64,000 nucleotides of DNA, taken from Talpa occidentalis (lineage: Eukaryota; Chordata; Mammalia; Eulipotyphla; Talpidae). The stretch covers positions 46,431,013-46,495,012 of the forward strand of contig NW_023601754.1 of NCBI RefSeq assembly GCF_014898055.3, written 5' to 3'. The number at the start of each line of letters is the position of its first letter. Within the stretch, counting starts at the first letter, position 1. Below the pieces are notes generated by a model. It had not been told where the DNA came from. It saw only the letters and a list, made by a program, of their open reading frames with translations, and searched no databases. Below, piece after piece: positions 1-12,505 of this stretch. Position numbers and translations under genes: made by a program.

Positions 1-205
1 GAGTGCAGGACACAGGCTGGGCCTCCCTGCCTCTTTCTCCATCAGGACTCCAGTTGTCCTGTTCCAGGTCACTTTATCTCTGAGGTCCCCGAAGTCTAGT
101 GCCTCCCACATCTTGGCTTTTCTAGGGGGCCATGAGCGGCTCCCCACCCCCATGACCCTCCAGGACTCCAGAGTCCAGACACCTCTCTCCTCCTTTCTCC
201 TGCAG

Positions 206-2335
206 GGTCCACCAGCTCTGAGCAGATCATGGTGACATGGGACCAATTGCTTCAGGGGTGAGTTTCAGAGGTTTTTTTCATTGGAGAGTGGATTTGAGGA
301 GTGGCCCCTTTTGACTCTGATCCTCCACTCCATTTACTTTTCAGTTTCATCTGCGATCAAATAGGACCAGCCGCAAAGGATATAGATGAGCTGGGCCCAC
401 AGCGGTTGTCCCAGGCCCCATACATCAAAGAACTGGGGAAAGTTCTCAAGCGCAAGGCACAAGAAATGGACAAGGACGAGGAGCTGCAGAGGTGCGGCCC
501 CAGGACCCAGGACTCCAGTCACTGGGCACCTTCATACACCAGGAGGCCCAGCTTCAGCCCCCAACCCCCTCCTTCCTGCGATCCACACCCACAAGCCTTG
601 CTCCTTCACACCCCAGGGTCCAGGGTCCCATCACTCAACTCAGGCCGTCCCCTCCCTTGGGATCCTGAAACCCTCCTCAGGGAGCCATTTTCCTCTCTCC
701 CCTAGATGTCCCCTGTCTGCACGTTGACCCCTTGCTTTTCATTTCAGCCTGACCTGGGCCTCCTTTACCTTATCTTAGGGGTGGGGTGGCTAGCGGGGTC
801 TCCACACTCTGCTAGATGCTCTCTCCCCATCACGGCTCTCCTCTTTCCTGCAGGATGATACATACGGACAGAGTCTTCACTGCTGGGGAAGTTTTCGAAG
901 TGGCACATGAAATATTTTCAGACGGCTACACCTGGGGCGGGATTGTTGCCTTTATCTGGTTCATCAGCAAACTGGTGCTCAAGGTGGGCAGATGCAGGGT
1001 GGGGAGCCCCGGGAGGCATCCACAGAACATTGAGGCCTAGGAGTCCTGACCGTACCCCTGGGGCAGCCCTCTGTCCACAGAGGGAATTGACAGAGACAGC
1101 TGTGGCTGCCGGTCTGCTCCTTCCTTCACTTATTCATTCAACACACATGGGCCCACCAACACTGCAAAGCAGGCTGCTGGGTCCTGCTCTCCTGCCACCC
1201 TCATGTTGTACACGTGGTCAGGAAAGACTTCTAAGAGGAGGTGACATTAAGCCAAAGCCAGGAGGACAATAAAGACGCAGTGATATAGAAGCGCCAGGTG
1301 GGCAGAGGCGTCTGGCAGAGGACACAGCAAGTGCCAATGTCCTGAGGCAGCGCCAGGTCTGTGCTGAAGGCAGTGAGATGGGTGAGGGCTGAGGGCAGAG
1401 TGTGGAACCCCTGAAGGACCTTAGCTTTCCTCACAGGGACACAGGAGGATTGTCTCCTGTCTCTGCCCTTAAAAATGAGAATGAGGTGACTGATTTTTCA
1501 TTTGAAGATTATTCTCACATATGCAGCCAAGTGCTCGTTGTACGACTCACTGTTATGGCTGTGAGACTGTTCACTCTGAAATCCTTGTAGATTTTCTCTG
1601 GAGACACTCAAAGTGGAAGAAGGATTATCACAGAACATTGTTTGGCAACTATAGTTCGGAAAGGGATTGTGGGGCGCAGGGGCAAAAGCTGGTGGGACGC
1701 TGGTGGGGGACACCCAGATGGACCCAGCAAACGATAAGGGGCCAGACTCAGGTGGGAGGAAGTGGCTTTCTGGATGTGTTTGTAATATGGAGCTGATGGA
1801 GCCTGAATGTTGCAGGTGGGGGCAGCATTCAGTGCTGGGGGCTGATGTGGATCTGGGGAGAAGCAGCCACATAGAGGGTGGAAGGGGGCGTCCAGGGAGT
1901 TGGAGAGCAGGTCACGGCAACTGGGGGTGTTGAGTCTTAGCTGGCAGGTAAGTCAGACAAGGCCTATTGAGGCAGAATAACCAACATGCACAAAGGTCCT
2001 GAGGCAGAAAGGAGTTTCGTGTGAATGAAACTTGGAAAAAGGAGTAAAAGAAAACTTAAGTATAAGAGAGTAAAAGAAAAATTCAATCTGTGGCTTAATG
2101 TCACCTCCTCTTCTACACAGGCCTGTGGCAGCCCATGCCTTTTGCTTGGTTCCCAGGGATACCTGGGAAGATAGGAGGGTTCTAAGCAGGGCAGATGCCA
2201 GTGATGAGATCCACATTATGAGTGGGAAGAACCACAGGAAGTCAGGGGGGAGGCAGAGGTTTGAGAAAGGGGTCTGGGGAGTCACCTGGCTGTGGGAGCT
2301 CAGTCCCTAAGCCCACCTCATTCCCATAGGCCCTG
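206..2335 (+). pseudogene. BAX-like unit U1, exons 2-4, truncated
   Basis: Partial BAX paralog; exon 1 would lie left of the window. Exon 2 is 206-257 (52 nt), exon 3 345-491 (147 nt) and exon 4 854-983 (130 nt), each with AG/GT borders and the BAX phases, and all three are open. Exon 4 keeps a BH1-like stretch (FSDGYTWGGIVAF) and ends SKLVLK as in BAX. The BH3 position reads VLKRKAQEMD, so the Gly-Asp of BAX is replaced by Ala-Gln. Exon 5 starts at 2330 behind an intact acceptor but after about six bases runs into retroviral sequence, so the BH2 and membrane-anchor exons are lost. It is closest to U6. Loss of the 3' exons makes it a pseudogene, although the exons present show no decay. Confidence 0.85.
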
Positions 2336-4314
2336 TTTAAGAAACAGAAAAAAACTTGAATGTTCCTGTCTTCTTTTCCAGTTATTGTTGCAGGATACCC
2401 AAGGACTTTTTTTTTCTGAAGAAACCCTGACCAATCTTCTTCCTTTCAAAGTTTAGGAGACGTGAAATAACATCTAGGATCATGCATATGCTGCCAGTAT
2501 TTTTTTTTTTACACAGAAAGGCGTTCAATCTTGATTTTGGTATTTCTTTTTAACTTTTCTTTTTAACTTTGAGATTTTTTTCTCTGCTTATTTTTGTTGT
2601 TACTTTGGCCTATCAGTGAAACTGCAGTTGTATGGGATATCCCACGCGTGATGCATGGTAACTAAAGAGCTCTTTGTGTCTATATGTTGTATGTCTGTAT
2701 GTCCTTTCCTTGTGTCCTTGTCTTGACCTCCAGTGGTTGACAAATTGGTACACATGGTGCCCAAAGACATTGGAAAAAAAAAGAGTCTCCAGTTATGAGA
2801 AAAACTAAAGGTCATGGTTTGATTGTCAACATTGTGCTACTGAACTAAGCCGGTGCCTTCATAGAGATTGAATATTGTTGTTTCTGTTATTTTTATGATA
2901 TTTATGGCAAAGCTTCCCAGAAATCTAAATTCAAGTACAAATTTGGTAGCCTGTCATTTGGCTGATGCAAGGAAATTTTGTGGAACCTCAGTAGAGCTCC
3001 TGAGACACTCCACAAAGTTTCTCCCTTTCCTCCTGGGAAGGCATTAGATGAATTTGTTCTATTTGGCTCACCTAGTAGAGTAAAACTAGAAGGGAAGCAT
3101 TGTCACTTGGGAAAACGGGTAACACCATGACCTGATATGGATGTAAATTGTCAATAATGATTGTCACCTTGTAATAGTGTATACTTCAATTGTTTAATAT
3201 CTACAGAAATTGTTTCTGAAAATATAGGGAGAAAAGGTCTCAACAGATTCCTATTGATGGAACTGTTGAGAGTAAAACTTTCCTACTAAGGACTGAATAG
3301 ACCTGGAAATACACCTCATATTTACTAAGTTTTCCTTGACATAATACTGATGATTTTTTTTGCATTTTGTTCTAAATCCACAAAGTTTTCTTGTTTTGGT
3401 GACCAGGATCTGCAGCAAGGTTGTAATTTTTTTTTTCTCTTTTTTTTTTCCAACAAAGCTAACTTGTGTTTGCATTTTCTCTCCCCTTGATACCAACACA
3501 GCATAAAAATAATGGTAGTAATCTCTTACTACTTATCTCAGAGTCTGTTTTTGCATAACTTCCATAGGGATTTTGTTTAAACTGAAAAAATTGGACATAA
3601 GTTTCATTGTGTGGCTTTGTGTGGAGTTCTTCCAGAAAGTTGAAACAGGGCTGAACCAAGATGAGGAGAACCTGTTTGCTTTGTTCGTAGGGTTCCAGAG
3701 ACCTCCAAAGAAGGTGAGGAAGGTTGCCTCCATTGGCAGGACTGGACAACCCGGCCAACGAAAATTCCCTGGTACCCTCGAGAAGAGGAAAGCCCAGGTG
3801 GAGTCTGATGAGACCAACTTGTTCCAGAAGCCTACACGGACCGGATGTCAACAGTTCGCTCTGAATCCTATATGGAGTATTCCAACGAAGCCAGCTAAAA
3901 ATTGCTGCTTAGTTATTCTGCCCTGTGATTTTATGCAAAAATAGGCAATATGGTTTAAAAGTAGATTTAGTTTGCAAACTTTTGCTATGCTGTTAAAAAA
4001 TTTGGGATCAAGGTTGAGAGAATTTGTTTTTTACATAAGTCGAACCATTTTAAGATTTTTTTTTCCTGTGATTTTTGACATATCTGCTGTCTTGTTCTGG
4101 CTAATGCCTCCAGATGTTTTCTTTCAGCTGGGACTGATGAACTGTTTTTCCAGGAATGGAGGACTTTTGCTTTCCACAATGGACACTACCTGGAGGGATT
4201 CGTTTTCTTTCAGACTGGAACCCTGGAAAAATTTTCATCTGAGACTGTATCCCAGCATCCATATGTTGGATCTTCATCACCATGGAAATGGTGGCAAAAG
4301 TGAAAGGGGGGAAT
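2336..4314 (+). mobile_element. 3' internal part of an endogenous retrovirus
   Basis: Non-BAX sequence joined abruptly to U1 exon 5 and running to a 3' LTR. The first ~95 bases match 22366-22458, which lies behind the 5' LTR of the same family. A purine-rich tract (aaaagtgaaaggggggaa) directly before the LTR is the expected polypurine tract and fixes the + orientation. By position this should be the envelope region, but the frames are broken and I see no diagnostic envelope motif; the longest open piece is 3573-3944. It is a decayed remnant with no intact gene. Confidence 0.65.
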
Positions 4315-4799
4315 TGTTAGGGGGAAATGATGTCCTGAGATAATCCCATACAGGCTTTGTGGACCCCACCCCCACTCCAGACTAAAGCCATCAAGACATT
4401 GGGAAAGACAAATCCCATCACCACCAAGGGAGGGTGGCTGGGACCTGAGGATGGAGTTGGGTAGCCAGGTTGGATATAAAAACCAAACACATGGGCCTTG
4501 GGGTCTCTCTGGCTCGCGATCGCTCGCCTCCTGGCTTCACCGCTCCTGGCTGGCGGCCAACTCTGAGAGCGCCATTTTGGGATTCCTGATCGGCGGATGG
4601 GGTAGGACTCATTTAAAACTTTGTCTCCCACTTTTCTCCCAGAGCTGTACATTTCCTCATTTCCCCTGCCCTTGTAAATAAACCTTTTTTATTAACCTTT
4701 CACGTGTGCCTGCAGTAGAGCATTGATAAGTCCTTTTAAGCGCGCGGGTGAGGACCCACAGTCAGGCACCCCGTTTTGTATCGGGGTTGCTCTACAACA
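4315..4799 (+). mobile_element. 3' LTR of the split endogenous retrovirus
   Basis: A 485-bp LTR starting TGTTAGGG and ending CTACAACA. It carries a TATA-like gatataaaaa near 4474 and AATAAA at 4677-4682. It matches the LTR at 21283-21760 over its whole length. The polypurine tract lies immediately upstream. The right edge runs straight into a truncated SINE, so the target duplication cannot be read. Confidence 0.85.
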
Positions 4800-4981
4800 G
4801 TTCCAGAGCAGGGAATAGAACAGGCAGACTGACAAGGTACACTGCTGAGGGGAGCAGCAGGCGGCAGGAGAGGTCTGCGCGCCATGTGGGACCCTTGCCG
4901 GCGGCTGGGGATCAAACCTGCGCTGCAGAGGCTGTGGGTAGCTTCGCAGCCCAGCACTCAACCGCTGCGCCACCAGGGAGT
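4800..4981 (-). repeat. tRNA-derived SINE, truncated
   Basis: Reverse-strand SINE whose tail end is missing where the retroviral LTR abuts it; the tRNA-like head ends at ctgcgccaccaggg. Confidence 0.8.
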
Positions 4982-5169
4982 TCCCATATTTCTTTTTTAT
5001 TGCCACCCCTTCCTCCTGTTGCTTTCCCCTGCACCAAGTCACTCAAACTTTACAGGGAGACCCCCTCCACCAGGGAGGATCCTAATTTCCGTTTCTAAGG
5101 ACACTATAATCTTACTTGATCTGGGTCCCCCTTTTTTAACTTAATTACCTCCATAAAATCCCCATGTCA
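4982..5169 (+). other. BAX-unit 3' flank, no gene
   Basis: Matches the sequence after the last exon of U4 (about 24788-24850: tattgccaccccttcctcctg) and then the segment at 12195-12290. It is the 3' flank of U1 left over after the retroviral deletion. No coding potential seen. Confidence 0.6.
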
Positions 5170-5437
5170 GGGTCCTCCCTGGTGATACAAGGTGTTAAGT
5201 CTCAGTGCTCTGAAGCTATTGGCAGCCACTGCAGTATCAGTTCGATCCCCTGCCAGGGAGCTGACCCACATGGCGCAGCAGACCTCCCCTGTGTCCCCGC
5301 TGCCCCCCTCAGCCGTGTATTCCAGTCAATCTGCCTGTTCTGCTCCTACTCTGTCTCCGGTGAATCCTCTCATCCCGCTCACCTCTCACCTACACCCCAG
5401 CTCTTGTATGCCTAAATAAATAAAAATAAATCTTTTT
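5170..5437 (+). repeat. tRNA-derived SINE
   Basis: Forward copy with head cctccctggtgatacaagg, degenerate B box and an A-rich aataaataaa tail. Confidence 0.8.
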
Positions 5438-5917
5438 TTGAAAGAAGACTTCTTACTTGAAAGAGGGTCAGCCTTTTTGTTCCATTTAACTGATTTGGAT
5501 AAGGCCACATTTACCCATTTAAATGTTAAAATAATCTCATCCAAATATGCCCTCACGAAACCCCCTTAATAATGTTAGCCCCGATATCTCACTATCACGC
5601 AGCCCTGGCACTTTGACACATGAATGAACTGTCAGCCTCCCTGGCACTGTGGTGTTTAGTGTCAGTAGTCTTGGGCTGCTGCAGGACAGAAGGAAACCTC
5701 TGTCTTCTTTAAGCCACTGTTCTATTAGCCTTTGCCAGAACAGCTCCACTGGCCTGACATAATTTCCTCTCCGATGAAGAGGCAGAGTTGAGTTTCATTT
5801 TCCTTGAAATTGCGTCATCTCATAACTGTTTTGTAGTGCTTGCAACACAGCAGAAAAACACTGCACAAATCTGGTCAGGAAGACAATGCCGTTTCTTCCT
5901 GCGGCCTGATGCACTTT
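5438..5917. other. Intergenic, nothing recognised
   Basis: About 480 bases between two SINEs. Short open frames exist on both strands but show no homology I recognise. Confidence 0.5.
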
Positions 5918-6193
5918 TTTTTTTTTTTTTTTATAAGACCTTTTTATGTTTGCATATAAGAACTGGGGTATAGACCAGAGTGTTGGGAGGGGGTGAGAGG
6001 ATTCACCAGAGACAGAGTAGGAAGCAGAACAGACAGATCTCTTGAGATACACTGCTGAGGGGAGCAGCAGGGAGACAAGAGGTCTGCTGCACCATGTGGT
6101 TCAGCTCTCTGGCTGGGAATCGAACGGGTGCTGCAGTGGCTGCGGACAGCTTCACAGTGCTGTGACTTAACGACTTGCACCACCAGGAAGGCC
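5918..6193 (-). repeat. tRNA-derived SINE
   Basis: Reverse copy running from a T tract to caccaggaaggcc. Confidence 0.8.
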
Positions 6194-7430
6194 AGATATA
6201 CTCTAGACCCTTCAGTCACCACGCAAGAACTTCAGCTGCAATGAAGTCACTCTACTAATCCACACAAAGAAACCGCATGGAAAGCCCGGAGGTCCCATGA
6301 AAGTGGAGAGGCTCCTGGTCAGGGGGCAACTGCTTCAGCCTCTCCGGTGCTCCAGCCCCACTTACCAGCTGATGGGAAACACTGAGTGGCCCCGGGCTGG
6401 GCTACCTGGCTGTGCCACAGGTCCATGCACAGTAACACAATGGTTGTTGTTCTCAACTGACGTGTCACACAACAGCTAAGCCGAACAGCTGGTCTCATAA
6501 CTACCAACATGAGAAATGGATTCATTTTTCACACCCCCAGGCAGAATGGGAAACCCCCAATTCTTCCTATTGTCCTTCACCCAAGAAACCTTCTTAGGTC
6601 CACGGTCAGGGCCCTTGGTCCCTGGGAATGTCTTAGCTGATGTCCTCAACGTCACTTAATTCCCAATTTCACGGCCCCTTCTCTGTTTACAAAGGTTCTT
6701 CCTCTTCCAGCTTGGTAATTGGTATCTATTTTTTTTTTCCCTCAGAAAAGATTCAAATTTATGTTATAAAGGAATTCAACATAAAACAGTATTTGCAGTA
6801 CTGTATGCAACTGATGCTCTCTCTCTCTCTATATATATATTTATTTATATACATGCATCCATATATCTATTCATTTTTCTAGACCACTTTGCTAAAACAC
6901 ACATTCACTCACTCCCTAAAACTAAAAGCAGGTATTTTAACCACACTGGCTGAATGACAGGTTTCTGTAGCATCCCCCAGACTATTTTCTCATGACTTGT
7001 TTCTTATCTTTTCCTGCTTACAAGGAGCCACAGTGAACCCCGCCCAGGAAAGTGCGTGTCTTCTGTGCACAGGGCCATGGATTTACTCTGTGCGCCCCCA
7101 GATCATCACCACAAGCTCCAGCACAGTGGGGACACCCCGCAGCCCTTCTTGGGGTCCACAGTTCCCCGCGCTGCCCATCTAGCCCCGGGGATTGTGCGGC
7201 TTTTTGAACTTCACACCCTGTTTTGTTCACACAGACCCGGGATTCCGGCGTCTGACACGCGCGGCCTCAGGGAAGCCCTTGCTGGGCCGCGGGGGGCTCT
7301 GACGGGCGCTCGGGATCCTGCCCTGGAGACGGCGCCTGACCTGTGACTCTGGAAACGCTGCTGCAGGCGCGGAAGTTCTCTAGGGCGTCCCACAGGCCCC
7401 AGGCAGGGGGGTTGCTCAGTGGCTGTCGAA
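6194..7430 (+). repeat. 5' flank of U2, duplicated at 25340-26830
   Basis: Matches 25340-26830 almost throughout, including a CT/TA-rich low-complexity stretch near 6818-6860. The part from about 6990 (ccccagactattttctcatgac) recurs in front of U3, U5, U7 and U8, so it marks the start of each array unit. No gene seen. Confidence 0.65.
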
Positions 7431-7434
7431 GCTG

Positions 7435-7439
7435 ATTGG
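7435..7439 (-). promoter_or_regulatory. Inverted CCAAT box before U2 exon 1
   Basis: ATTGG in gctgattggccgg, about 110 bases before the exon 1 ATG in a CpG-rich segment. The same motif stands in front of U3, U5, U7 and U8. Confidence 0.45.
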
Positions 7440-9933
7440 CCGGTCAAGCGAGGGGAGCAGAGGCCGGAAAAGCAAGAGCTCAGAGTCCCGGAGGGGACCT
7501 GCCGCCCGGGTGGGCCTCGCCAGAGTCATTGGAGAGAGCGGCGGTCATGGACGGGTCTGGGGAGCAGTGCAGAGGCGGACGTGAGGCTGGAGGCAGACGG
7601 GCGGGAGGAGGGGAGCCCCGGGACAGCCCCCCTAGAGCCCCGGCCGCGAGATCTCCAAGTGCTCGCAGCAGAACCTCCTGATCTATCGGGTGCCACCAGC
7701 CTCCAGCCCCTCCTTCCCCGGGGGTCCCGGCTCGCTTACTTCCGCACCTGATCTCTTCCTGCGGGGGCTCTCAGACCCTGCAAGCACCTGGAGACCCCTG
7801 AATGCAGACCCCCCCGACAGGCCCACTTCCTGCCTTTGCCCTGGGGGAGGGGCGGCTCTCCTCTCTGCCCCTCAGGCCAGAGGTCTGCACCCCTTAAGTC
7901 TTGCCCAGTCTTCTCCCAACATGCCCCCCTCCCAAGAGTGTAGGACTCAGGCTGGGCCTCCCCGCCTCTTCTCCATCAGGGACTCAGTTGTCCTGTCCCG
8001 GGTCACTTTATCTCCCAGGGCCCCAGATGTCCAGTGCCCCCCGCATGGTTGGCCTTCCTTGGGGACCATGAGCCAGCTCCCCACCCCCATGACCCCACCC
8101 CCCGGACTCCAGAGTCCAGACACCCCTCCCCTCCTGTCTCCTGCAGGGCCCACCAGCTCTGAGCAGATCATGGAGACAGCGGGCGTTTTGCTTCGGCGGT
8201 GAGTTTGAGAGGTTTGATTATTGGGGAGGGGATTTGAGGAGTGGCCCCTTCCTGACTCTGCATCCTCCACTCCTTTTGTTTTCAGTTTCATCTGCGATCA
8301 AATAGGACCAGCCACAAAATATGTAGCTCAGCTGGCACTAGAGCAGGTGGCCCAGGACCCACACATCAAAGAACTGGTGAAAGTTCTCAAGCGCAAGGCA
8401 AAAGAGGTGCACAAGGACAAGAAGCTGCAGAGGTGCGGCCCCAAGACCCAGGAATCCAGTCACTGGTCACCTCCATACACCAGGAGGCCCCAAGCCCGTC
8501 GTCTCCTGTGATCCACACGCACAAACCTTGCTCCTTTGCACCCCAGGGTCCCATCACTCAACTCAGAAATCCGAACTCCAGGCCGTCCCCTCTCCTTGGA
8601 TCCTGAGACCCTCCTTGGGAGGTCATTTGAAGATTATTCTACATATGCAGCCAAATGCTGGTTGTGCAGCCCACTGTTGTGGCTGTGAGACTGTTCACTC
8701 TGGAATCCTGGTAGCTTTTCTCTGGAGACGCTCACAGTGGAAGAAGGATTATCACAGAACATAGTTTGGCAACTATAGTTGGGAAAGGGACTGCGGGGCG
8801 CAGGGGCAAAAGGTGGGACGCTGGTGGGGGGCACCCAGAATGGACCCAGCGAATGATGAGGGGCCGGGACTCAGGTGGGAGCTGGGGTGGGAGGAAGGAG
8901 CTTTCTGGATGTGTTTGTAATATGGAGCTGATGGGGCCTGAATGTTGGAGGTGGGGGCAGCATTCAGTGCTGGGGGCTCATGTGGATCTGGGGAGAAGCA
9001 GCCACATAGAGGGTGGAAGGGGGCGTCCAGGGAGTTGGAGAGCAGGTCACGGCAACTGGGGGTGTTGAGTCTTAGCTGGCAGGTAAGTCAGACAAGTCCT
9101 ATTGAGGCAGAATAACCAACATGCACAAAGGTCCTGAGGCAGAAAGGAGTTTCGTGTGAATGAAGATTGGAAAAAGGAGGAGACACCAAACAGTAAAAGA
9201 AAAATTCAGTGTGAACAAGGAGAACTTCCATATGGCCTGTGGCAGCCCATGCCTTTGGTTTGGATCCCAGGGGTACTTGGGAGGATGAGAGGGTTCCAAG
9301 CAGGGCAGTTGCCAGTGATGAGATCCAAGTTATGAGTGGGAAGAACCACAGGGGGTCAGGGGGGAGGCAGAGGTTGAGAAACGGGCCTGGGGAGTCACCT
9401 GGCAGTAGGAGCTCAGTCCTTACTCCCACCTCTTCGCCGTAGGCCCTGTGCACGGACATGCGGGAGCTGATCACCAGCATCGTTGGCTGGACGCTGGACT
9501 TCATTCGAAAGCGACTGCTGCCCTGGATCCAGGAACAGGGTGGCTGGGTGAGGCCCTTATCCCCCCCCCCCACTCCACTGGGACCTGGGATCTTCCTGCA
9601 CCCGCCACAGTGCTGCTCCCTTTCTCATTTTCTGATAATCACATGTGGTCTATAATGTGTCCTCACTTGTCCCTTCAACTGAGTGGATCTGGTCACTGTC
9701 CCTTCCTTCTGGTGACTTCTGACCTCCCAGTTACCCTTGACCTAACTAGTACTTTTTACCCTCCTTGGGGTCTCCAGGTCCTCTGGAATTACTCAAACCT
9801 GTGATAATCCTTAACCCTCACTGCCTGGTCCTGACTCCCACAGTGCCCTTGTCTTCTCTCCCCACCTGCTCCCTGTCAGTGGGCCTTGGGGCTGCCCTGG
9901 CTGGGTGCTGACAGGGGATGTCTGTGTCCCCAG

Positions 9934-10092
9934 GACGGCCTCCTCTCACAATACAGTAATCAAATCAAGTGGCTCGCAGTGGCAGTGGCCTTCATCGCAG
10001 TGACAGTGGCCATCTTCGCAGTGTCAGTGGACTTCACTCCAAACCAACAGCTGCACTGGCCCTGGTCCTGGATCCTGGAACTTGCTGGCTGG
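9934..10092 (+). other. Hybrid exon 6/exon 5 of U2
   Basis: A 159-nt exon with acceptor ccccag and donor gtgagg. It opens with DGLLS like BAX exon 6, continues through a hydrophobic stretch made of seven-residue repeats (VAVAFIA, VTVAIFA), then turns into an exon 5-type end (WILELAGW) with the exon 5 donor. Intron 5 sequence is repeated behind it. It arose by tandem duplication from the 3' part of exon 5 to the 5' part of exon 6. Confidence 0.8.
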
Positions 10093-10474
10093 GTGAGGCC
10101 CTTAACCACCTCCTCCCCCACTCCGCTGGGACCTGGGGATCTTCCTGAACCCACCACAGTGCTGCTCCCTTTCTCACTTTCTGATAATCACATGTGGTCT
10201 ATAATGTGTTTCCTCACGTCTCCCTTCAACTGAGTGGATCTGGTCACTGACCCTTCCTGCTGGTGACCTCTGACCTCCCAGTTACCCTTGACCTAACTAG
10301 TACTTTTTACCCTCCTTGGGGTCTCCAGGTCCTCTAGAATTACTCAAACCTGTGATAATCCTTAACCCGCACTGCCTAGTCCTGACTCCCTGTCTTCTCT
10401 CCCCACCTGCTCCCTGTGAGCGGGCCTTGGGGCTGCCCTGGCTGGGTGCTCACAGGAGATGTCTGTGTCCCCAG

Positions 10475-10603
10475 GACGGCCTCCTCGCACAATACAGTAA
10501 TCAAATCCAGTGGTTCTCATCGGCATTGGCCATCATCCCAGTGGCAGTGGCCATCATCGCAGTGTTAGTGGCCATCATCGCAGTGGAAGTGAACTTCATT
10601 TGA
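10475..10603 (+). other. Second hybrid exon of U2, ends in a stop
   Basis: Acceptor ccccag, then DGLLAQYSNQ and three seven-residue repeats (VAVAIIA, VLVAIIA, VEVNFI) before TGA at 10601-10603. Past the stop the exon 5-like tail and a gtgagg donor (about 10641) can still be recognised. This would give a terminal membrane anchor if spliced in. Confidence 0.65.
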
Positions 10604-11376
10604 GAGCAAAAGCTGCCCGGGACCTAGGATCGTGGTGTCTGGGTGAGGCCCTTAACCACCCCCTCCCCCACTCCGCTGGGACCTGGGGGTCTTCCTGAAC
10701 CCGCCACAGTGCTGCTCCCCTCCACATTCTCTGGTCATCAAATGTGTTCTAAAAGCATTGCCTCACTTGTCTCATCAACTCCATTGATCTGGTCTCGACC
10801 CCTCATCTCCTGGTGACCTGTGACCTCCCAGGAACCTCTGACCTGACTGACACTTTCTACCCTCCCTTGGGCCTCCAGTTCCTTTGGAACCCCTCACATC
10901 TGATACTCCTTGGCCCTCACTCTCTAGTCCCCATTTCTTAGGCCCTGATCCCTGCTGTGGCCTTGACTTCTCCCTGACACCTCCCCCACCCCTGTCCCCA
11001 TGAGCCGGCCTGGGGGTTGCCCTAGCTGAGTGCTGATGAGAGCTGTCTGTGTCCCCAGGATGGCCTCCTCTAGAAACATGGAGAGACACTCAAGTGGACG
11101 GCAGTGGCAATGGCCATCGGGACCGGACTGCTTGCCTTAGCCGGACTCGGGCGAACTTAGGCTGAGGCCCCAGCTGCCTTCTACTCTGTCTTCTCAGCAT
11201 GAATATGGCATGTTTCCTTGAAGGCTGAGGCTAGAGGCCCATCCTTCCTTTTTTATTGCCACCCCTTCTGCCTGTTGCTTCCCTCTGCTCCAAATCATTC
11301 AAGCTTCGCAGGGAGAACCCCCAACTCTCATTTTTCTTACTTTTGGAATGATTGGGGGGTTGGGGTGATCTGGGGT

Positions 11377-11382
11377 AATAAA
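11377..11382 (+). terminator. Polyadenylation signal of U2
   Basis: AATAAA about 220 bases after the relic last exon, in the same place as in U6 and U7. Confidence 0.5.
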
Positions 11383-11654
11383 ACTTTCAGGCCACACTTC
11401 CTGTCTGTGTCATTCGGCTCACTTCTTGGTTGGTTCCATCTCTTTACTGGGGGCGCCCGGGGTTCCATGAGGGTCAGTGATAAGCTGGGTCCAGGCTGCC
11501 CTCCAGGTGCCCACAGTCCCGACAGCACCTCCGTGGCACCCTAGGCTGTGGGGCTGGAGGCAGCGCTGGCCAGCTCTGTGCCCTCCAAGGAGGGCTTCAT
11601 AGGTTGCATCTTAATCCCTTAGCCACCAGGGAAGCCCTGAAAAGGTTTATTTTT

Positions 11655-11926
11655 TATTGTTTTTTAAAAAGATTTATTTATTTACACAAGAACCGGGACA
11701 CAATCCAGACTCGCGGGAGGGTGAGAGGACTCACCAGAGACAGAGCGGGGAGCAGAACAGGCAGACTGATGAAATACACTGCTGAGAGGAGCAGCAGGCG
11801 CCACAGGAGAGGTCTGCTGCACCATGTGGGACCCTCGCCCTTCAGCCGGGATAGACCTGGTGCTGCAGAGGCTGCGGACAGCTTCACAGCACTGTGCTCA
11901 ACCGCCTGCACCACCAGAGGAGGCCC
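11655..11926 (-). repeat. tRNA-derived SINE
   Basis: Reverse copy. The flanking ccctgaaaaggttt occurs on both sides and is a likely target duplication. The same insertion is found at 34988 and 40930. Confidence 0.85.
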
Positions 11927-11944
11927 TGAAAAGGTTTTATTTTT

Positions 11945-12195
11945 AAGATTTATTTATTTATGCATACAAGAACTGGGGTGCAAGTCACGAGTGTAGGGTG
12001 TGAGAGGATTCACCAGAGAAGAGTGGGGAGCAGAACAGGCCGACTGACGAAATACACTGCTGAGCAGAGCAGTGGGGAGACAGGAGAGGTCTGCTGTGCC
12101 ATGTGGTCACCTTCCTGGCCGGGGATTGAAATCGTTCTGCAGTGGCAGCAGACAGCTTCACAGTGCTGACACTTAGCCCCTTGTGCTACCAGGGA
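11945..12195 (-). repeat. tRNA-derived SINE
   Basis: Reverse copy directly after the previous one; orthologous copies at 35262 and 41215. Confidence 0.85.
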
Positions 12196-12292
12196 GGATC
12201 CTAATTTCTTCTTCTAAGGACACTATAATCTTACTTGATTAGGGTCCACCTTGTTTTAACTTAATTACCACTTTAAAATCCCCATATTTGGG

Positions 12293-12505
12293 GTCTTCCC
12301 TGGTGACACAAGGGGTGAAGTCACAGCACTGTGAAGCTATTGGCAGCCACTGCAGCACAAGTTTGATCCCCTGCCAGGGAGCTACCCACATGGTGCAGCA
12401 GACCTCTCCTGCCTCACCTGCTGCTCCACCCAGCAGTGTACTTCGGTCCGTCTGCCTGTTCTGTTTCCTACTCTGTATGAAAATAAATAAATCTTTAAAA
12501 AAAAC
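12293..12505 (+). repeat. tRNA-derived SINE, short 3' end
   Basis: Forward copy with an internal deletion in the 3' part; the same copy is at 35645 and 41570. Confidence 0.8.

Larger units (their letters stand above)
7547..11160 (+). pseudogene. BAX-like unit U2, exon 4 deleted
   Basis: Exon 1 7547-7580 (ATG GAC GGG TCT, matching BAX), exon 2 8147-8198 and exon 3 8286-8432 are open in the BAX phases. Intron 3 then jumps at about 8625 into intron 4, so exon 4 (BH1) is gone. Joining exon 3 to exon 5 (9443-9547) changes frame and soon meets TGA, so no BAX-length protein can be made. Two hybrid exons follow: 9934-10092 (open, 53 codons) and one starting at 10475 that stops at 10603 after the membrane helix. 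The old last exon, 11059-11160, begins GAT GGC CTC CTC TAG and is dead. BH3 position: VLKRKAKEVH. AATAAA lies at 11377-11382. Confidence 0.85.

Noticed and set aside
9088..9573. Long minus-strand frame antisense to U2 exon 5, repeated in U3, U4, U6 and U8
   Set aside because: It is the shadow of the conserved exon 5 and its intron on the opposite strand, and it repeats only because the unit repeats.
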